From Bog-950 sp035299425 (GTDB lineage Bacteria > Bacteroidota > Bacteroidia > Chitinophagales > LD1), in the NCBI GenBank assembly GCA_035299425.1, contig DATGWP010000232.1:38440-102439 (forward strand): a stretch of DNA of 64,000 nt. The letters run 5' to 3'. Under the pieces are notes generated by a model. It was not told where the DNA came from. It ran no database searches and saw only the letters and a program-made list of their open reading frames with translations. Shown in pieces: positions 1 through 8,447 of the stretch. Each line of letters opens with the position of its first letter. Position 1 is the first letter of the stretch. Both the position numbers and the translations under genes were made by a program.

Positions 1-2
1 CG

Positions 3-500
3 AAAATCACCCAATTAAAAAAACAGATACAGTGGATAATGCTGTTTTTTATGGTAGCGCTTGTAATAAGTGGCGCTACCGCTATACCCGTACACCGCGA
101 GTTAAAATTTCTACTTGCCAACCTGCCGGTTGATGCTATTATATACCCCTGGCTGCAAAAGGTTTTTGCCGCCTTGGATACTACTGAAATTTCATTTCCG
201 TTTTTATTGTATGGTTATGACTGGCTGGCCTTTGCCCACTTTGTAATTGCCATAGCGTTTATAGGCCCGCTACGCAACCCGGTTAAAAACATATGGGTGC
301 TGGAGTTTGGTATGATAGCCTGCGCGCTGATTCTGCCCTATGCCTTTGCGTTCTGCACCCTGCGCGGTATACCCTACTGGTGGGCTTTAATTGATTGCAG
401 CTTTGGTGTGTTTGGTTTTATCCCTTTATGGATATGCCACCGGAAAGCGAAACAACTTGAACGGCTACTGGATAACGAGAAATTAAACCTGGTGTTTTGA
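3..500 (+). CDS. Membrane protein of unknown function, 5' end outside window
   Basis: The frame is open from base 3, and the first ATG at 39 falls inside an already hydrophobic segment, so the true start probably lies upstream of the window. The visible part has about four hydrophobic stretches (near the start, around residues 60-80, 90-115 and 120-135 counted from the ATG) and a basic C-terminus (CHRKAKQLER). That fits a small multi-pass inner-membrane protein. It ends one base before the next small gene, so the two are probably cotranscribed. I do not recognise a family; reading frame, composition and linkage are the only support. Confidence 0.7.
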   Translation, partial: KITQLKKQIQWIMLFFMVALVISGATAIPVHRELKFLLANLPVDAIIYPWLQKVFAALDTTEISFPFLLYGYDWLAFAHFVIAIAFIGPLRNPVKNIWVLEFGMIACALILPYAFAFCTLRGIPYWWALIDCSFGVFGFIPLWICHRKAKQLERLLDNEKLNLVF

Positions 501-501
501 T

Positions 502-699
502 ATGCGCAACATAAAACCTGATATGAAAAAACTGGCGGGCAGCATCCTTATGTTAGGAGCACTTGCAGTAACTAAAAAACTACTGGATAAAGTAAACGAG
601 CCAGATGAACACCTGCACCGCGACGATAAAAGTGTAGAACGCAAAGTGGCTATGGCCAATATTGTTTACCACGCAATTGGCATTTTTTATAACGAGTAG
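502..699 (+). CDS. Small hypothetical protein (65 aa)
   Basis: This short gene starts directly after the stop of the preceding membrane protein. It has one weakly hydrophobic segment (SILMLGALAVTKKLL, about residues 14-28) followed by a charged region, KVNEPDEHLHRDDKSVERK, and ends in HAIGIFYNE. It could be a single-pass membrane peptide or a soluble accessory protein. No family is recognised. Support comes from tight spacing with the upstream gene and absence of a competing frame. Confidence 0.5.
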   Translation: MRNIKPDMKKLAGSILMLGALAVTKKLLDKVNEPDEHLHRDDKSVERKVAMANIVYHAIGIFYNE

Positions 700-764
700 A
701 ATGATTACGCAGATAATACAAACAACAGAATAGGAAACCTCTACCTCACCAAAATTAATCGCAC

Positions 765-1427
765 ATGTTTACCACTGTTTTTAAACGGCTGCTATTGCTG
801 TCGGCGTTCTGCTGCGCGCTGGAAGCTTACCGGTTGCACATTACCGATAATACCGGCTTTATCTTTCTTCCCTTTAACCTGATACTGGCCTGGATACCTA
901 TAGGCCTGGCAGTGCTGGCGGGCAAACAAAACAAATGGTGGGCCTTTGCGCCGTGCTTTATTGCATGGCTGGTCTTCTTCCCCAACTCACCGTACATCAT
1001 TACCGACCTTATCCATTTAAAGCCAAGGGCCGTTATGCCCTTTTGGTTCGATACGGTGCTGATGTATTCATTTGCCTTTACCGGTTTGGTACTTGGTATG
1101 CTATCGGCTGTTATTATTTATAACAAGTTAAAAGAGTTAACCGGGCGCTATACTGCGCAAGGCATAATGATGGTAGTGATGTTACTATCAGGGTATGGTA
1201 TATATATGGGCCGTGTGTTGCGGTGGAACTCATGGAATATACTAACCCACCCTACCGGTATATACTACGATACCGTAGCGCGTATTACCGACCCATTCAA
1301 CTATCCGCGCACCTATGGAATGACGCTGATATTCGCCGCTCTGCTGTGGCTGGTGTTTTCGGTATTTGAGTCGCTGATGAGTACACACCAACAAATTTCT
1401 GAATCACCTAAAACCACTTCCCTATGA
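765..1427 (+). CDS. DUF1361 family membrane protein
   Basis: A 220-residue multi-pass inner-membrane protein. The block WLVFFPNSPYIITDLIHLK (about residues 68-86) is the hallmark of DUF1361 proteins, preceded by the family-like FIFLPFNLILAWIPIGLAVL segment. About six hydrophobic helices are visible, and RVLRWNSWNIL near residue 149 is another conserved-looking loop. The function of the family is not known. Its stop overlaps the start of the DUF4173 gene by four bases (ATGA), which implies translational coupling and perhaps a joint membrane role. Confidence 0.85.
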   Translation: MFTTVFKRLLLLSAFCCALEAYRLHITDNTGFIFLPFNLILAWIPIGLAVLAGKQNKWWAFAPCFIAWLVFFPNSPYIITDLIHLKPRAVMPFWFDTVLMYSFAFTGLVLGMLSAVIIYNKLKELTGRYTAQGIMMVVMLLSGYGIYMGRVLRWNSWNILTHPTGIYYDTVARITDPFNYPRTYGMTLIFAALLWLVFSVFESLMSTHQQISESPKTTSL

Positions 1428-2914
1428 AAAAGAACGATTGGCTGATTATCATCAGCACTGCTGCCTATTCCTTTTTATTTTACGACCAGAACCCGGGGTT
1501 GAATTTTTTTCTGTTCGGCATTGTAATAGTAGCCCTGCTGTTAATACACAACCGTAAGCTGATAGCCAGCCCGGCCTGGGTAGCGGCAGCCACCGGTAAC
1601 ATCATTGCATCTTTCTTTGTATTCAGGTATGGTACGGAGTTGCCTATACTGGCTAACCTGTGTTCTATGATGATGCTGTCGGGGCTAAGCTTTAGCCCGC
1701 AATCATCGTTGCTGATAGCGGTAGCTAACTCTGCTTTCTCGGTAATAGCTACAGTGCCGCAAACCATCAAAAAAATGTTTTCATCGGAAGAGCCCGGGGA
1801 TACTGAACGCGAAAGCATTTATAAAAAGCTACCCCTGATAATTATACCGCTAGCCGTAACTGCTGTGTTTTTTCTTTTCTACCGTGCAGCGAACCCGGTG
1901 TTTGAAAAATATACGGATAACATAGATGCAGACTTTATCAGTTTCGAGTGGATTGTGTTTACTGCTTTTGGTTTGCTGTTTATGGCGAGTTTATTCCGCC
2001 ATTATGCCATAAAGTTTTTGCTGAAAACAGATGAAGCCGCAAGTGACAGGCTAATACCTATTACGCTGGAAGAACACATGGCGCGCATACCGGCATTATC
2101 GGTGGGTAGCGAATTTCTTACCGGTGTCATACTGTTTGTTATGCTTAACCTGTTGCTGTTAAGCGTTAACGGCCTCGACATTTACTTTATGTGGATAGTA
2201 AAGCACATGCCGGAGGGTATTACCATAGCCGAATACCTGCACGATGGAACAGATACCCTTATTATTTCTATCTGTATGGCCATTGCAGTTATACTATTTG
2301 TTTTCCGCGGGTACCTCAACTTTTTTGAAAACAACAAATGGCTGAAGCTGCTGGCCTATGGCTGGATAGCACAGAACATAGTGCTGGTAATTACCACCGC
2401 CCACCGCAACTGGTGGATAATAGAATCATCGGGGTTAACCCGACGCAGAATTGGAGTTTACGTTTACCTGCTGCTCTGCATTATCGGGCTTACTACCACA
2501 CTGCTAAAAGTAATACAGCGGAACAGCAACTGGTTTTTGTTTCGCAAAAATGCCTGGGCGTTTTATGCAGTATTCATCATTAGCTGTTTTGTAAATTGGG
2601 ATGATTTTATTGTGCAGTATAACTGTAAGCATTACAAAACACAGAAGTTTAAATACATAGACAAGCGCTACCTGCTTAAGCTAAGCCATACCGGTATGGC
2701 ATCGCTATTTGAGCATTACAAACAAGAGAAAGCCTCAGATATTACGGCAACCAACCTGTTTGATAAAGATATGGTGTTCTATATCTACGATGACTACAAA
2801 TACATGAAAATGGAAGTTGATTCTGCCAGCTGGAAATCGTATTGCATCAGCAAAACGCAGTATGTGCGGACAGTAGATGAAATGATAGCGAAGGGGGAGA
2901 TACCGAGGCCGTAG
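1424..2914 (+). CDS. DUF4173/DUF4153-type multi-pass membrane protein
   Basis: A 496-residue protein with roughly ten hydrophobic segments through residue 390 and a soluble C-terminal tail of about 100 residues. The central block around GYLNFFENNKWLKLLAYGW, then a short loop and TAHRNWWIIESSGLTRRRIG, resembles the DUF4173 family of uncharacterised membrane proteins, where a conserved Arg-rich loop precedes the last helices. The C-terminal tail has YNCKHYKTQKFKYIDKRYLL followed by a region with Asp/Tyr-rich DDYKYMKME. It starts inside the stop of the DUF1361 gene (ATGA overlap). The repeat-rich spacer at 2912-3145 follows it. Family assignment is from memory of sequence style, function unknown. 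Confidence 0.75.
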   Translation: MKKNDWLIIISTAAYSFLFYDQNPGLNFFLFGIVIVALLLIHNRKLIASPAWVAAATGNIIASFFVFRYGTELPILANLCSMMMLSGLSFSPQSSLLIAVANSAFSVIATVPQTIKKMFSSEEPGDTERESIYKKLPLIIIPLAVTAVFFLFYRAANPVFEKYTDNIDADFISFEWIVFTAFGLLFMASLFRHYAIKFLLKTDEAASDRLIPITLEEHMARIPALSVGSEFLTGVILFVMLNLLLLSVNGLDIYFMWIVKHMPEGITIAEYLHDGTDTLIISICMAIAVILFVFRGYLNFFENNKWLKLLAYGWIAQNIVLVITTAHRNWWIIESSGLTRRRIGVYVYLLLCIIGLTTTLLKVIQRNSNWFLFRKNAWAFYAVFIISCFVNWDDFIVQYNCKHYKTQKFKYIDKRYLLKLSHTGMASLFEHYKQEKASDITATNLFDKDMVFYIYDDYKYMKMEVDSASWKSYCISKTQYVRTVDEMIAKGEIPRP

Positions 2915-3145
2915 GGGGTGTGGTGATCTTCGCTAGTAACAGCCACACACCCCGTCCGGTGCAGGACACCGGACACCCCTCTGGAGAGGGGAAAATACAA
3001 ACAGCCAATACAACTTCACCTTTCCCGCTTGGGCGGGACTTTAACAGCCGAATGCAACCTCATCTTTCCCGCTTTAGGCGGGATGAAACAAAATCCTTCT
3101 TCAAAGGAGAAGGATTTTAACAGCCGAACAGCCAATTATACGTAA
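2912..3145. repeat. Intergenic array of palindromic modules with 'aacagcc' spacers
   Basis: Several hairpin-forming modules follow each other: TCCGGTG/CACCGGA, CCCTCTGGAGAGGG, TTCCCGCTTGGGCGGGA, TTTCCCGCTTTAGGCGGGAT and AATCCTTCTTCAAAGGAGAAGGATT. They are separated by the recurring spacer (A/T)AACAGCC(A/G)AATACAA or variants. The same spacer appears near 38.7, 39.6, 51.7 and 62.9 kb. A 66-codon open frame inside it is not credible as a gene. The array sits between two plus-strand genes and may act in transcript termination or 3' end stability. Confidence 0.8.
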
Positions 3146-3161
3146 CCAAAAAACAATTTAT

Positions 3162-3926
3162 ATGCACTTATTATTTAAGGCGTGGAAAGATTATTTCCAG
3201 CGCAACAGGACTCATTTTGCCCATATTAATTTTAACGGGGTAGCTGAGCTAACAGCTCCAGAAAAAGAGCTGGTGTGTGCCTCTATTCAGCAGTTTCAGC
3301 GGGGTGAAAGCTCGGAAGGATTACACCTGCTTAAAATTGCCAAGGCTTATGACCCCGACTATCACGAAGCGATTCAGATATTTATTAAAGAGGAACAGAA
3401 ACATGCCGGTGTGCTTGCGCGCTTTATGAAACAAGAACGTATACCACTTATAGGCGGCCACTGGACTGACTCTGCATTCAGAAAGCTGCGCAAGTTGCTG
3501 ACTATAGAAAACACCATTACTGTGTTATTAACTGCCGAAATAGTGGCAGCGGCCTACTACCGCGCTTTACACAACGCTACTCAATCGGTAACCCTGCAGG
3601 CTATATGTAATCAAATAATAAGTGATGAGGAGATGCACATTAATTTTCAGGCTTACACCTTACGCAACTTTTACTTCAAAAGCTCACCGGTTAAGCGGCA
3701 GGCTTACCGCGCTTACCACCATATATTGATGTTTGGAACAGCTCTATTGGTTTGGGCCTATCATGCGCATATTTTTAAAGCAGGCAATTACACCTTTACA
3801 ACGTATATGCAGTTTATTGCACAGGAGTTTACCAGGGCACGTGACATGATAACCGGTTACAACGCTATTGCTATCCGCCAGGAGGAGTCAACTACTGCGC
3901 TTTCTTCTTCTCCAGCGATTTTTTGA
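3162..3926 (+). CDS. Ferritin-like (diiron-type) helical protein
   Basis: A 254-residue all-helical protein with two ferritin-like metal-ligand motifs. The first is EEQKH (E-x-x-H, around residue 76) and the second is DEEMH (about residue 158), with further Glu at ENTITVLLTAEIVAAAYYRAL between them. This arrangement resembles the rubrerythrin/ferritin-like superfamily, in which four helices hold a diiron site. The substrate is unknown; such proteins act as oxygenases, oxidases or membrane-associated hydroxylases. The C-terminal half (RAYHHILMFGTALLVWAYHAH) is more hydrophobic and could touch the membrane. Its 3' end overlaps the convergent thioredoxin-fold gene by 35 bases, so the last dozen codons are the antisense of that gene's end. 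Confidence 0.75.
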   Translation: MHLLFKAWKDYFQRNRTHFAHINFNGVAELTAPEKELVCASIQQFQRGESSEGLHLLKIAKAYDPDYHEAIQIFIKEEQKHAGVLARFMKQERIPLIGGHWTDSAFRKLRKLLTIENTITVLLTAEIVAAAYYRALHNATQSVTLQAICNQIISDEEMHINFQAYTLRNFYFKSSPVKRQAYRAYHHILMFGTALLVWAYHAHIFKAGNYTFTTYMQFIAQEFTRARDMITGYNAIAIRQEESTTALSSSPAIF

Positions 3927-5094
3927 TAGCATCTTTAAGCGCGGTAGCAGACGAGGCATTTACGCCTTCTTCCTTAGCCTTGATTATTGCATAATCGCAG
4001 GCTAGCTCGGCCTCTTTATAAATATTTTGTTTGTAAAGCAGGTAGGCGTAGGTAAGGTTGTAGGTGTATTTGTTATCAGTGTTTACACAGGTGTAAGCCC
4101 ACTTGGTAGCTTTTTGCAGCTGGGCTTCATCGTTCACATTCAAAAAGTAGGTCCAGGCTACATCGTTCATCACCGCCGGTTTTTTAGCCGCATACTTCTT
4201 TACATACTGACTGGCGTTTTTATCGTAGTTAACCCAATCATTCATGTGCTCGTAGTACTGCATTGAGAGTTTTAGTATCTGCTCCTGTGCATCGGGTGCT
4301 TTGTTCGCTTTAAGCAACTCCATGGCACCATCGTATAATGCCCTGTCATCGGCGCGTGGCGCTTCGGTAATGGCCTTGGTGGCTATCATGTTTACTTTAG
4401 CGTTGAAAGCATCGGCACCTACCAGGTTAACGTAGTAGGCGTGGTCCTTCATCAGGAAAGCAAGGCCCGGCGACTTAAGGTCTTTGGTAAGGTTGAAAAT
4501 GGTGCGCGTGTGCTTGGGGTCGGTCAATTCTTTAAGAGTAAGCTTGCTTAAATACTCTTTAAACTCAGCCTCATACTTCTCGCCAGATGAGTTAAGCGTG
4601 TTTACGTAATCGCTCATAAAATCTACATCGCGCTTGCCTTCGCCGTATAGTTTTTTCATACCGGTTAATATGCCCGGTGTAGGGTCTATGGCTTTTTTCC
4701 CGTTTTGAATAAGGCCGGCTACATCCAGCCCACCCACAATTTTGTGTTTTACATTTCCATCGCCATCTATCCAAAGCAGGGTAGGATATGCGCGTATAGC
4801 GTATTTGCCTGCCAGGGTTACACCTTCGTCCTTTTCCATATCAAACTTCGTGTTGATGAAGTTAGAGTTATAAAACTCGCCTACTGCCGAATCGGGAAAT
4901 ACCTGTGCCGAAAGGCGCTTGCAGGGCCCGCACCACGTTGTGTAGCAATCCATAAACACAAGTTTGTTTTGTGCCTTGGCCATATCCAGTATCTCCTGAA
5001 ATTTCTTATCGTGTATAAACTCAATGCCCTGAGCCTGTGTAGTAACCGAGCCTAACAACAGGTAAAGAGAAAAAATGAGGGATAGCTTTTTCAT
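3892..5094 (-). CDS. Secreted thioredoxin-fold protein with helical C-terminal region
   Basis: An N-terminal signal peptide (MKKLSLIFSLYLLLGSVTTQ, cleaved near AQA) is followed by a thioredoxin domain with the redox motif WCGPC at residues 54-58 and the cis-Pro region RAYPTLLWIDGDG. Residues about 150-400 form a long helical region with TPR-like repeats (for example NLTYAYLLYKQNIYKEAELA). It is expected in the periplasm, where it could reduce or isomerise disulfides or act with cytochrome maturation. The extended helical tail is common in Bacteroidota thioredoxin-like proteins. It converges with and overlaps the ferritin-like gene. Confidence 0.85.
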   Translation of the reverse strand: MKKLSLIFSLYLLLGSVTTQAQGIEFIHDKKFQEILDMAKAQNKLVFMDCYTTWCGPCKRLSAQVFPDSAVGEFYNSNFINTKFDMEKDEGVTLAGKYAIRAYPTLLWIDGDGNVKHKIVGGLDVAGLIQNGKKAIDPTPGILTGMKKLYGEGKRDVDFMSDYVNTLNSSGEKYEAEFKEYLSKLTLKELTDPKHTRTIFNLTKDLKSPGLAFLMKDHAYYVNLVGADAFNAKVNMIATKAITEAPRADDRALYDGAMELLKANKAPDAQEQILKLSMQYYEHMNDWVNYDKNASQYVKKYAAKKPAVMNDVAWTYFLNVNDEAQLQKATKWAYTCVNTDNKYTYNLTYAYLLYKQNIYKEAELACDYAIIKAKEEGVNASSATALKDAIKKSLEKKKAQ

Positions 5095-5205
5095 AGTGCG
5101 AATGTATCTGAAAAATTAAAGGCTTTAAAATTAATCAGATAGGGCAATATGTTTTTGTAAATGTTGTGAAACATTAGGCCGGGTTAGTCCAGATATTACA
5201 CAGCG

Positions 5206-5736
5206 CTAAGTAAATTTTGCTGCCGCGGAAACTCCTTTCCTGTATTTATTCAACTCCTTGTAAAGCAGGCCAAACAGATCATTAATATCGGTTTGATAAT
5301 TACCAGCACTAATAGCATAAGGCGAACCGCTTACAGAACTACTTGCCCTACCCAACCATCGTTTCCATTTACTTTGCTTTTGTAAAAACAAATCGGGGTT
5401 ATGTAAGTGCACCAATATCATTTTAGTGCCACTTACATTAAAGATGCTAAAGCCGGTAATATCGCTCCAGGCTATAAACGACTCGCTTACAAATGGGGTT
5501 ACCATGTTAATGCCTTGCGCGGTAATATACAGCCCGCTTTTGCGATGGAAAAGCATGAAAGGAAACAGTAGTACACCCAGCCCAAAGAAACTGATAGTTA
5601 AGGTAGCCATCACCGGGTTTTGCTGAAAAAGAAAAAAAGCTATTGCAACAAAACAAGCACATAGCAGCCAAAGCCCAAATGTTTTGCCTTTGCTTACCGG
5701 TATTTTAATCCCTCCTTCTATGTCTATAGTTTGCAT
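5206..5736 (-). CDS. Two-helix membrane protein with PH-like C-terminal domain (STM3941-like)
   Basis: A 176-residue protein with two adjacent transmembrane helices (about residues 19-40 and 44-63) followed by a soluble region beginning RKSGLYITAQGINMVTPFV and containing the ESFIAWSDITGFSIF block. Helix pair plus beta-rich domain resembles bacterial membrane PH-domain proteins such as the STM3941 family, but this is a judgement from layout. It lies three bases downstream of murI on the same strand and is probably transcribed with it. Function unknown. Confidence 0.65.
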   Translation of the reverse strand: MQTIDIEGGIKIPVSKGKTFGLWLLCACFVAIAFFLFQQNPVMATLTISFFGLGVLLFPFMLFHRKSGLYITAQGINMVTPFVSESFIAWSDITGFSIFNVSGTKMILVHLHNPDLFLQKQSKWKRWLGRASSSVSGSPYAISAGNYQTDINDLFGLLYKELNKYRKGVSAAAKFT

Positions 5737-5739
5737 AGG

Positions 5740-6558
5740 TTATTGCTTCCAGATATTACACAGCTCTAAATGAATCTCGCTGCCCCAGAAAATACGGGTA
5801 GTGTGTTCAAACGATTTGGTGAAATCAGAAACGTAGAAGGTATCTTTACCGGTCTTTTCCTTAGCGGCCAAACCTTCTTTCTCCAGTATCCATTTTAGCT
5901 TTTGCGCTACTACTTCGGCAGAGTCGAAGATTTTTACTTTATGGTTATAAAAGGCCGAAATCTCCTTCTTAATAAGCGGATAGTGCGTGCAGGCCAGCAC
6001 CAGCGCATCTATATCCTGCAAGGCCGGGTCAGACAAATACTGATGAATAATAGCATGGCTTATGCTATTGTTATAAAAATTCTCTTCAATCATGCTGGCC
6101 AGTAGGGGAGTGGCCAGCTCGGTGTATTGCAGCGACGGTTTGCGGCGATTAAATTTTTCGGGATACACACCCGAGGCTATGGTAGTTTTGGTAGCTATTA
6201 CACCTACTTTTTTAATAGTATCATCTGCTATTACCGCTTCTATCATCGGGTCAATAACTGTAATTACCGGTGCTATGCCCTTATACGTATCGCGCAATAC
6301 TTCATAGGCTGCAGCAGATGCCGTATTGCAGGCAATAACTACTGCCTTGCATTTCTTTTCATTCAGCAAAAAATTGGTGATGGTGGTGGCGTAGCTGCGA
6401 ATGAGCTCTTTTGATTTATCGCCATAGGGCACATGGGCCGTATCGCCAAAGTAGATGATTCTTTCATTTGGCAATAGCTTAGAAACAGCATTGGCGACCG
6501 TTAAGCCGCCAATGCCTGAATCAAATATTCCTATCGGTTGCTGATAACCGGGATTCAT
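5740..6558 (-). CDS. murI: Glutamate racemase
   Basis: MurI interconverts L- and D-glutamate in the cytoplasm, supplying D-Glu for peptidoglycan stem peptides. The 272-residue length is normal for the family. The N-terminal IGIFDSGIGGLTVA carries the catalytic-site Asp13 and Ser14. The two catalytic cysteines are in VIACNTASA (Cys77) and LVLACTHYPLI (Cys190), and PYGDKS follows the family pattern. It lies at the end of the minus-strand envelope cluster, eight bases after an OmpH-like gene. This order is common in Bacteroidota, which supports the assignment. Confidence 0.96.
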   Translation of the reverse strand: MNPGYQQPIGIFDSGIGGLTVANAVSKLLPNERIIYFGDTAHVPYGDKSKELIRSYATTITNFLLNEKKCKAVVIACNTASAAAYEVLRDTYKGIAPVITVIDPMIEAVIADDTIKKVGVIATKTTIASGVYPEKFNRRKPSLQYTELATPLLASMIEENFYNNSISHAIIHQYLSDPALQDIDALVLACTHYPLIKKEISAFYNHKVKIFDSAEVVAQKLKWILEKEGLAAKEKTGKDTFYVSDFTKSFEHTTRIFWGSEIHLELCNIWKQ

Positions 6559-6566
6559 TTTAAAAA

Positions 6567-7121
6567 CTATTTAGGTGAAGTAGCCGGTGCTGTAGAACCT
6601 GCAGGAACTGTAATACCCAGTTTCTTCATTACCAGGTCGGTTACATCATTTTGTCCTTCGGGAAAGTAAGCAACACCGCCTTGTACTATGTCAAGAATAT
6701 AAGCATAGCCGTTAGCTACTGCTACATCCTTTACAGCCTTCAGGTATTTATCGTTTATAGGCTTTAGTTTATCCTGCTGTAATTTTTGCAGGTCGTCGTT
6801 TACCTTAGCTTCAAAATCCTGAATACGCTTTTGCAGGTCCTGTAACTCCTGAATTTTTGATTCAAGAATTGCATCAGGTGTAGATTTGTCCTGGCTCATG
6901 GCTTGTAAATCCTTTTGCTTCTTTTCGTAGTCACCGTACATACCTTCCAATACCTTGGTGTACGAATCTTTCTGCTTCTGTATGTCGGATGACATTGTTT
7001 TAAACTCCGGCATAGCCTGTAACACTTCTATCGAGTTGATATGACCAAGCTTTTGCTGCGCGCTGGCAGTGCCAATCATTAAAAACAATGCTGCGATAAT
7101 TCCTGATACTGTCTTTTTCAT
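6567..7121 (-). CDS. OmpH/Skp-family periplasmic chaperone (paralog 1)
   Basis: A 184-residue secreted protein with a signal peptide ending in GTASA-QQ and the typical OmpH start of the mature chain, KLGHINSIEVLQAMPEF. The middle is a long charged helix (KKQKDLQAMSQDK to QDKLKPINDKYL), matching the coiled-coil tentacles of Skp. Skp-type proteins hold unfolded outer-membrane proteins in the periplasm and hand them to BamA. The C-terminus ends in a Pro/Thr/Ala-rich tail not present in its neighbours. It is the third of three tandem paralogs downstream of bamA. Confidence 0.92.
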   Translation of the reverse strand: MKKTVSGIIAALFLMIGTASAQQKLGHINSIEVLQAMPEFKTMSSDIQKQKDSYTKVLEGMYGDYEKKQKDLQAMSQDKSTPDAILESKIQELQDLQKRIQDFEAKVNDDLQKLQQDKLKPINDKYLKAVKDVAVANGYAYILDIVQGGVAYFPEGQNDVTDLVMKKLGITVPAGSTAPATSPK

Positions 7122-7179
7122 TCTGGTTTATTTTGGTTCTTATTTTAAAATTTTGGTTTTATAATGTTGTAATCTTCTT

Positions 7180-7683
7180 TCAATTAATGCCCATCTTCTT
7201 CTTTACCAGTTCGGTTACATCACCGCTGTTTTCGGGGTAGTAAGCTACCACACCGGTGGCCAGGTCAAATATATACGTGTAGCCGTTTTCCTTAGCTACA
7301 GCATCTACCACTTTCAAGTACTTATCGTTCAGCGGTTTCATTAGTTTGCCTTGTAACTTCTCTACCTCGCCCTGCGCCGAACCTTCGAATCCGGTGATAG
7401 CCTGTTGCAAGCTGTCCAGTTCTATCATTCTTTCTTCGCGCACCGCCTGCATCATGCTGGCGCCGTAGTCGTTTAGTTCCTTACCCTTCTTCTGATACTC
7501 TTCATACATACGCTGAAGCTGGTAAGCATACTGCTTGCGCTTGTTATCCAGCGTGGCAGTCATCTGCTTATATTCAGGCATAGCATCCAGTATATCGCCC
7601 GAGTTTATATGCCCGTACTTTTGCTGGGCAAAAGCACCGGTACTTAAAAACAATACAAAAAAGAGAAAACAGATTTTTTTCAC
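7180..7683 (-). CDS. OmpH/Skp-family periplasmic chaperone (paralog 2)
   Basis: A 167-residue paralog with a signal peptide (ending STGAFAQQ) and the sequence KYGHINSGDILDAMPEYKQM, closely matching paralog 1. The helical centre (QRMYEEYQKKGKELNDYG) and the end, YTYIFDLATGVVAYYPENSG, also align. It should act as a holdase for outer-membrane proteins delivered to BamA. A good sigma-A type promoter lies directly upstream (7689-7720), so this gene and paralog 1 may have their own transcript as well as read-through from bamA. Confidence 0.92.
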   Translation of the reverse strand: MKKICFLFFVLFLSTGAFAQQKYGHINSGDILDAMPEYKQMTATLDNKRKQYAYQLQRMYEEYQKKGKELNDYGASMMQAVREERMIELDSLQQAITGFEGSAQGEVEKLQGKLMKPLNDKYLKVVDAVAKENGYTYIFDLATGVVAYYPENSGDVTELVKKKMGIN

Positions 7684-7688
7684 GCGGG

Positions 7689-7720
7689 CAAATATAGTTT
7701 TTCGGGCTAATCGGTATAAA
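7689..7720 (-). promoter_or_regulatory. Bacteroidota-type promoter for OmpH paralog 2
   Basis: On the minus strand, TTTA (7720-7717) is followed after 20 bases by TATATTTG (7696-7689). The known Bacteroidota consensus is TTTG-N19-21-TAnnTTTG, so the -7 element is a full match and the -33 element has one mismatch. The -7 element ends only five bases before the ATG, which would give a nearly leaderless transcript. Confidence 0.45.
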
Positions 7721-7746
7721 TTAAGGTTGGCTGCTTGTGTACTGGC

Positions 7747-8271
7747 TTAATTACCAGCCTTTAATGAAATGCCAAGGGCAGCAAGAATGTCTACACTCTT
7801 GTCGTAACGGTCGCTAGCATACAACATACTTGGCCCACTGCTACGGTCAAAAATGAAATCGAGGCCTTTGGCAATGGCATATTTCTGCACTTCGTTATAT
7901 ATCTTATCCTGTATAGGTTTAATAAGTTCCTGGCGCTTTTTAAACAACTCGCCGCTGGGGCCAAACTTGGCTTTCTGAAACTCCTTTACCTCTTTCTCTT
8001 TGGCTTCTATGTCTTTTATTTTTTGCTGTTTCATAGGCTCGGTCATAAGTACCTGCTCGGCCTGAAACTGCTTATACATATCATCTACACCTTTCATCTT
8101 GGCCTCTACTTCTTTCTGCCAGCCTTCGGCAATTTTATCCAATTGCTTTTGCGCCTCGGTATAGGTAGGCATTTTGCCAAGCATAAAATCCATATCTACA
8201 TAGGCAAATTTCTGCGCATAACTGCTGGCGCTGATAAAAAGGATAAGGGCTATTGCACTAAGCTTTTTCAT
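7747..8271 (-). CDS. OmpH/Skp-family periplasmic chaperone (paralog 3)
   Basis: I choose the ATG at 8271 because it gives MKKLSAIALILFISASSYAQ, a clean signal peptide; an upstream in-frame ATG at 8346 would add 25 residues without signal character. The mature part begins KFAYVDMDFMLGKMPTYTEA, the OmpH pattern, then a charged helix (AEGWQKEVEAKMKGVDDMY) and the ending GLDFIFDRSSGPSMLYAS. It is the first of three tandem chaperone genes after bamA and the most divergent. Role: periplasmic delivery of outer-membrane proteins. Confidence 0.92.
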   Translation of the reverse strand: MKKLSAIALILFISASSYAQKFAYVDMDFMLGKMPTYTEAQKQLDKIAEGWQKEVEAKMKGVDDMYKQFQAEQVLMTEPMKQQKIKDIEAKEKEVKEFQKAKFGPSGELFKKRQELIKPIQDKIYNEVQKYAIAKGLDFIFDRSSGPSMLYASDRYDKSVDILAALGISLKAGN

Positions 8272-8407
8272 AATCGTTGAACTTTTTTCAGTCAATACTT
8301 TGTGAGTGTTCGGGTTCATAATTTTATGTTTTGCTGGTATGACCAATTATGTTGCCAAAAGAAAAACATGTTTCGCAATTTTCACAAATCGTAACAGCAG
8401 GGCCGCA

Positions 8408-8433
8408 ACCCTCTAACTCCCTAAAGGGAGAAC
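8408..8433. repeat. Short palindromic repeat module
   Basis: The segment contains AACTCCCTAAAGGGAGAAC, a CTCCCT/AGGGAG palindrome of the same style as the modules at 2.9, 39.6 and 62.9 kb. It lies directly after the bamA stop codon in the direction of transcription and could shape the 3' end or intergenic processing between bamA and the OmpH genes. Confidence 0.55.
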
Positions 8434-8447
8434 CGCTACCCTATCCA

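Noticed and set aside
2920..3120. 66-codon frame in the spacer
   Set aside because: The DNA is a repeat array; the translation is low-complexity and starts at the end of the previous gene.
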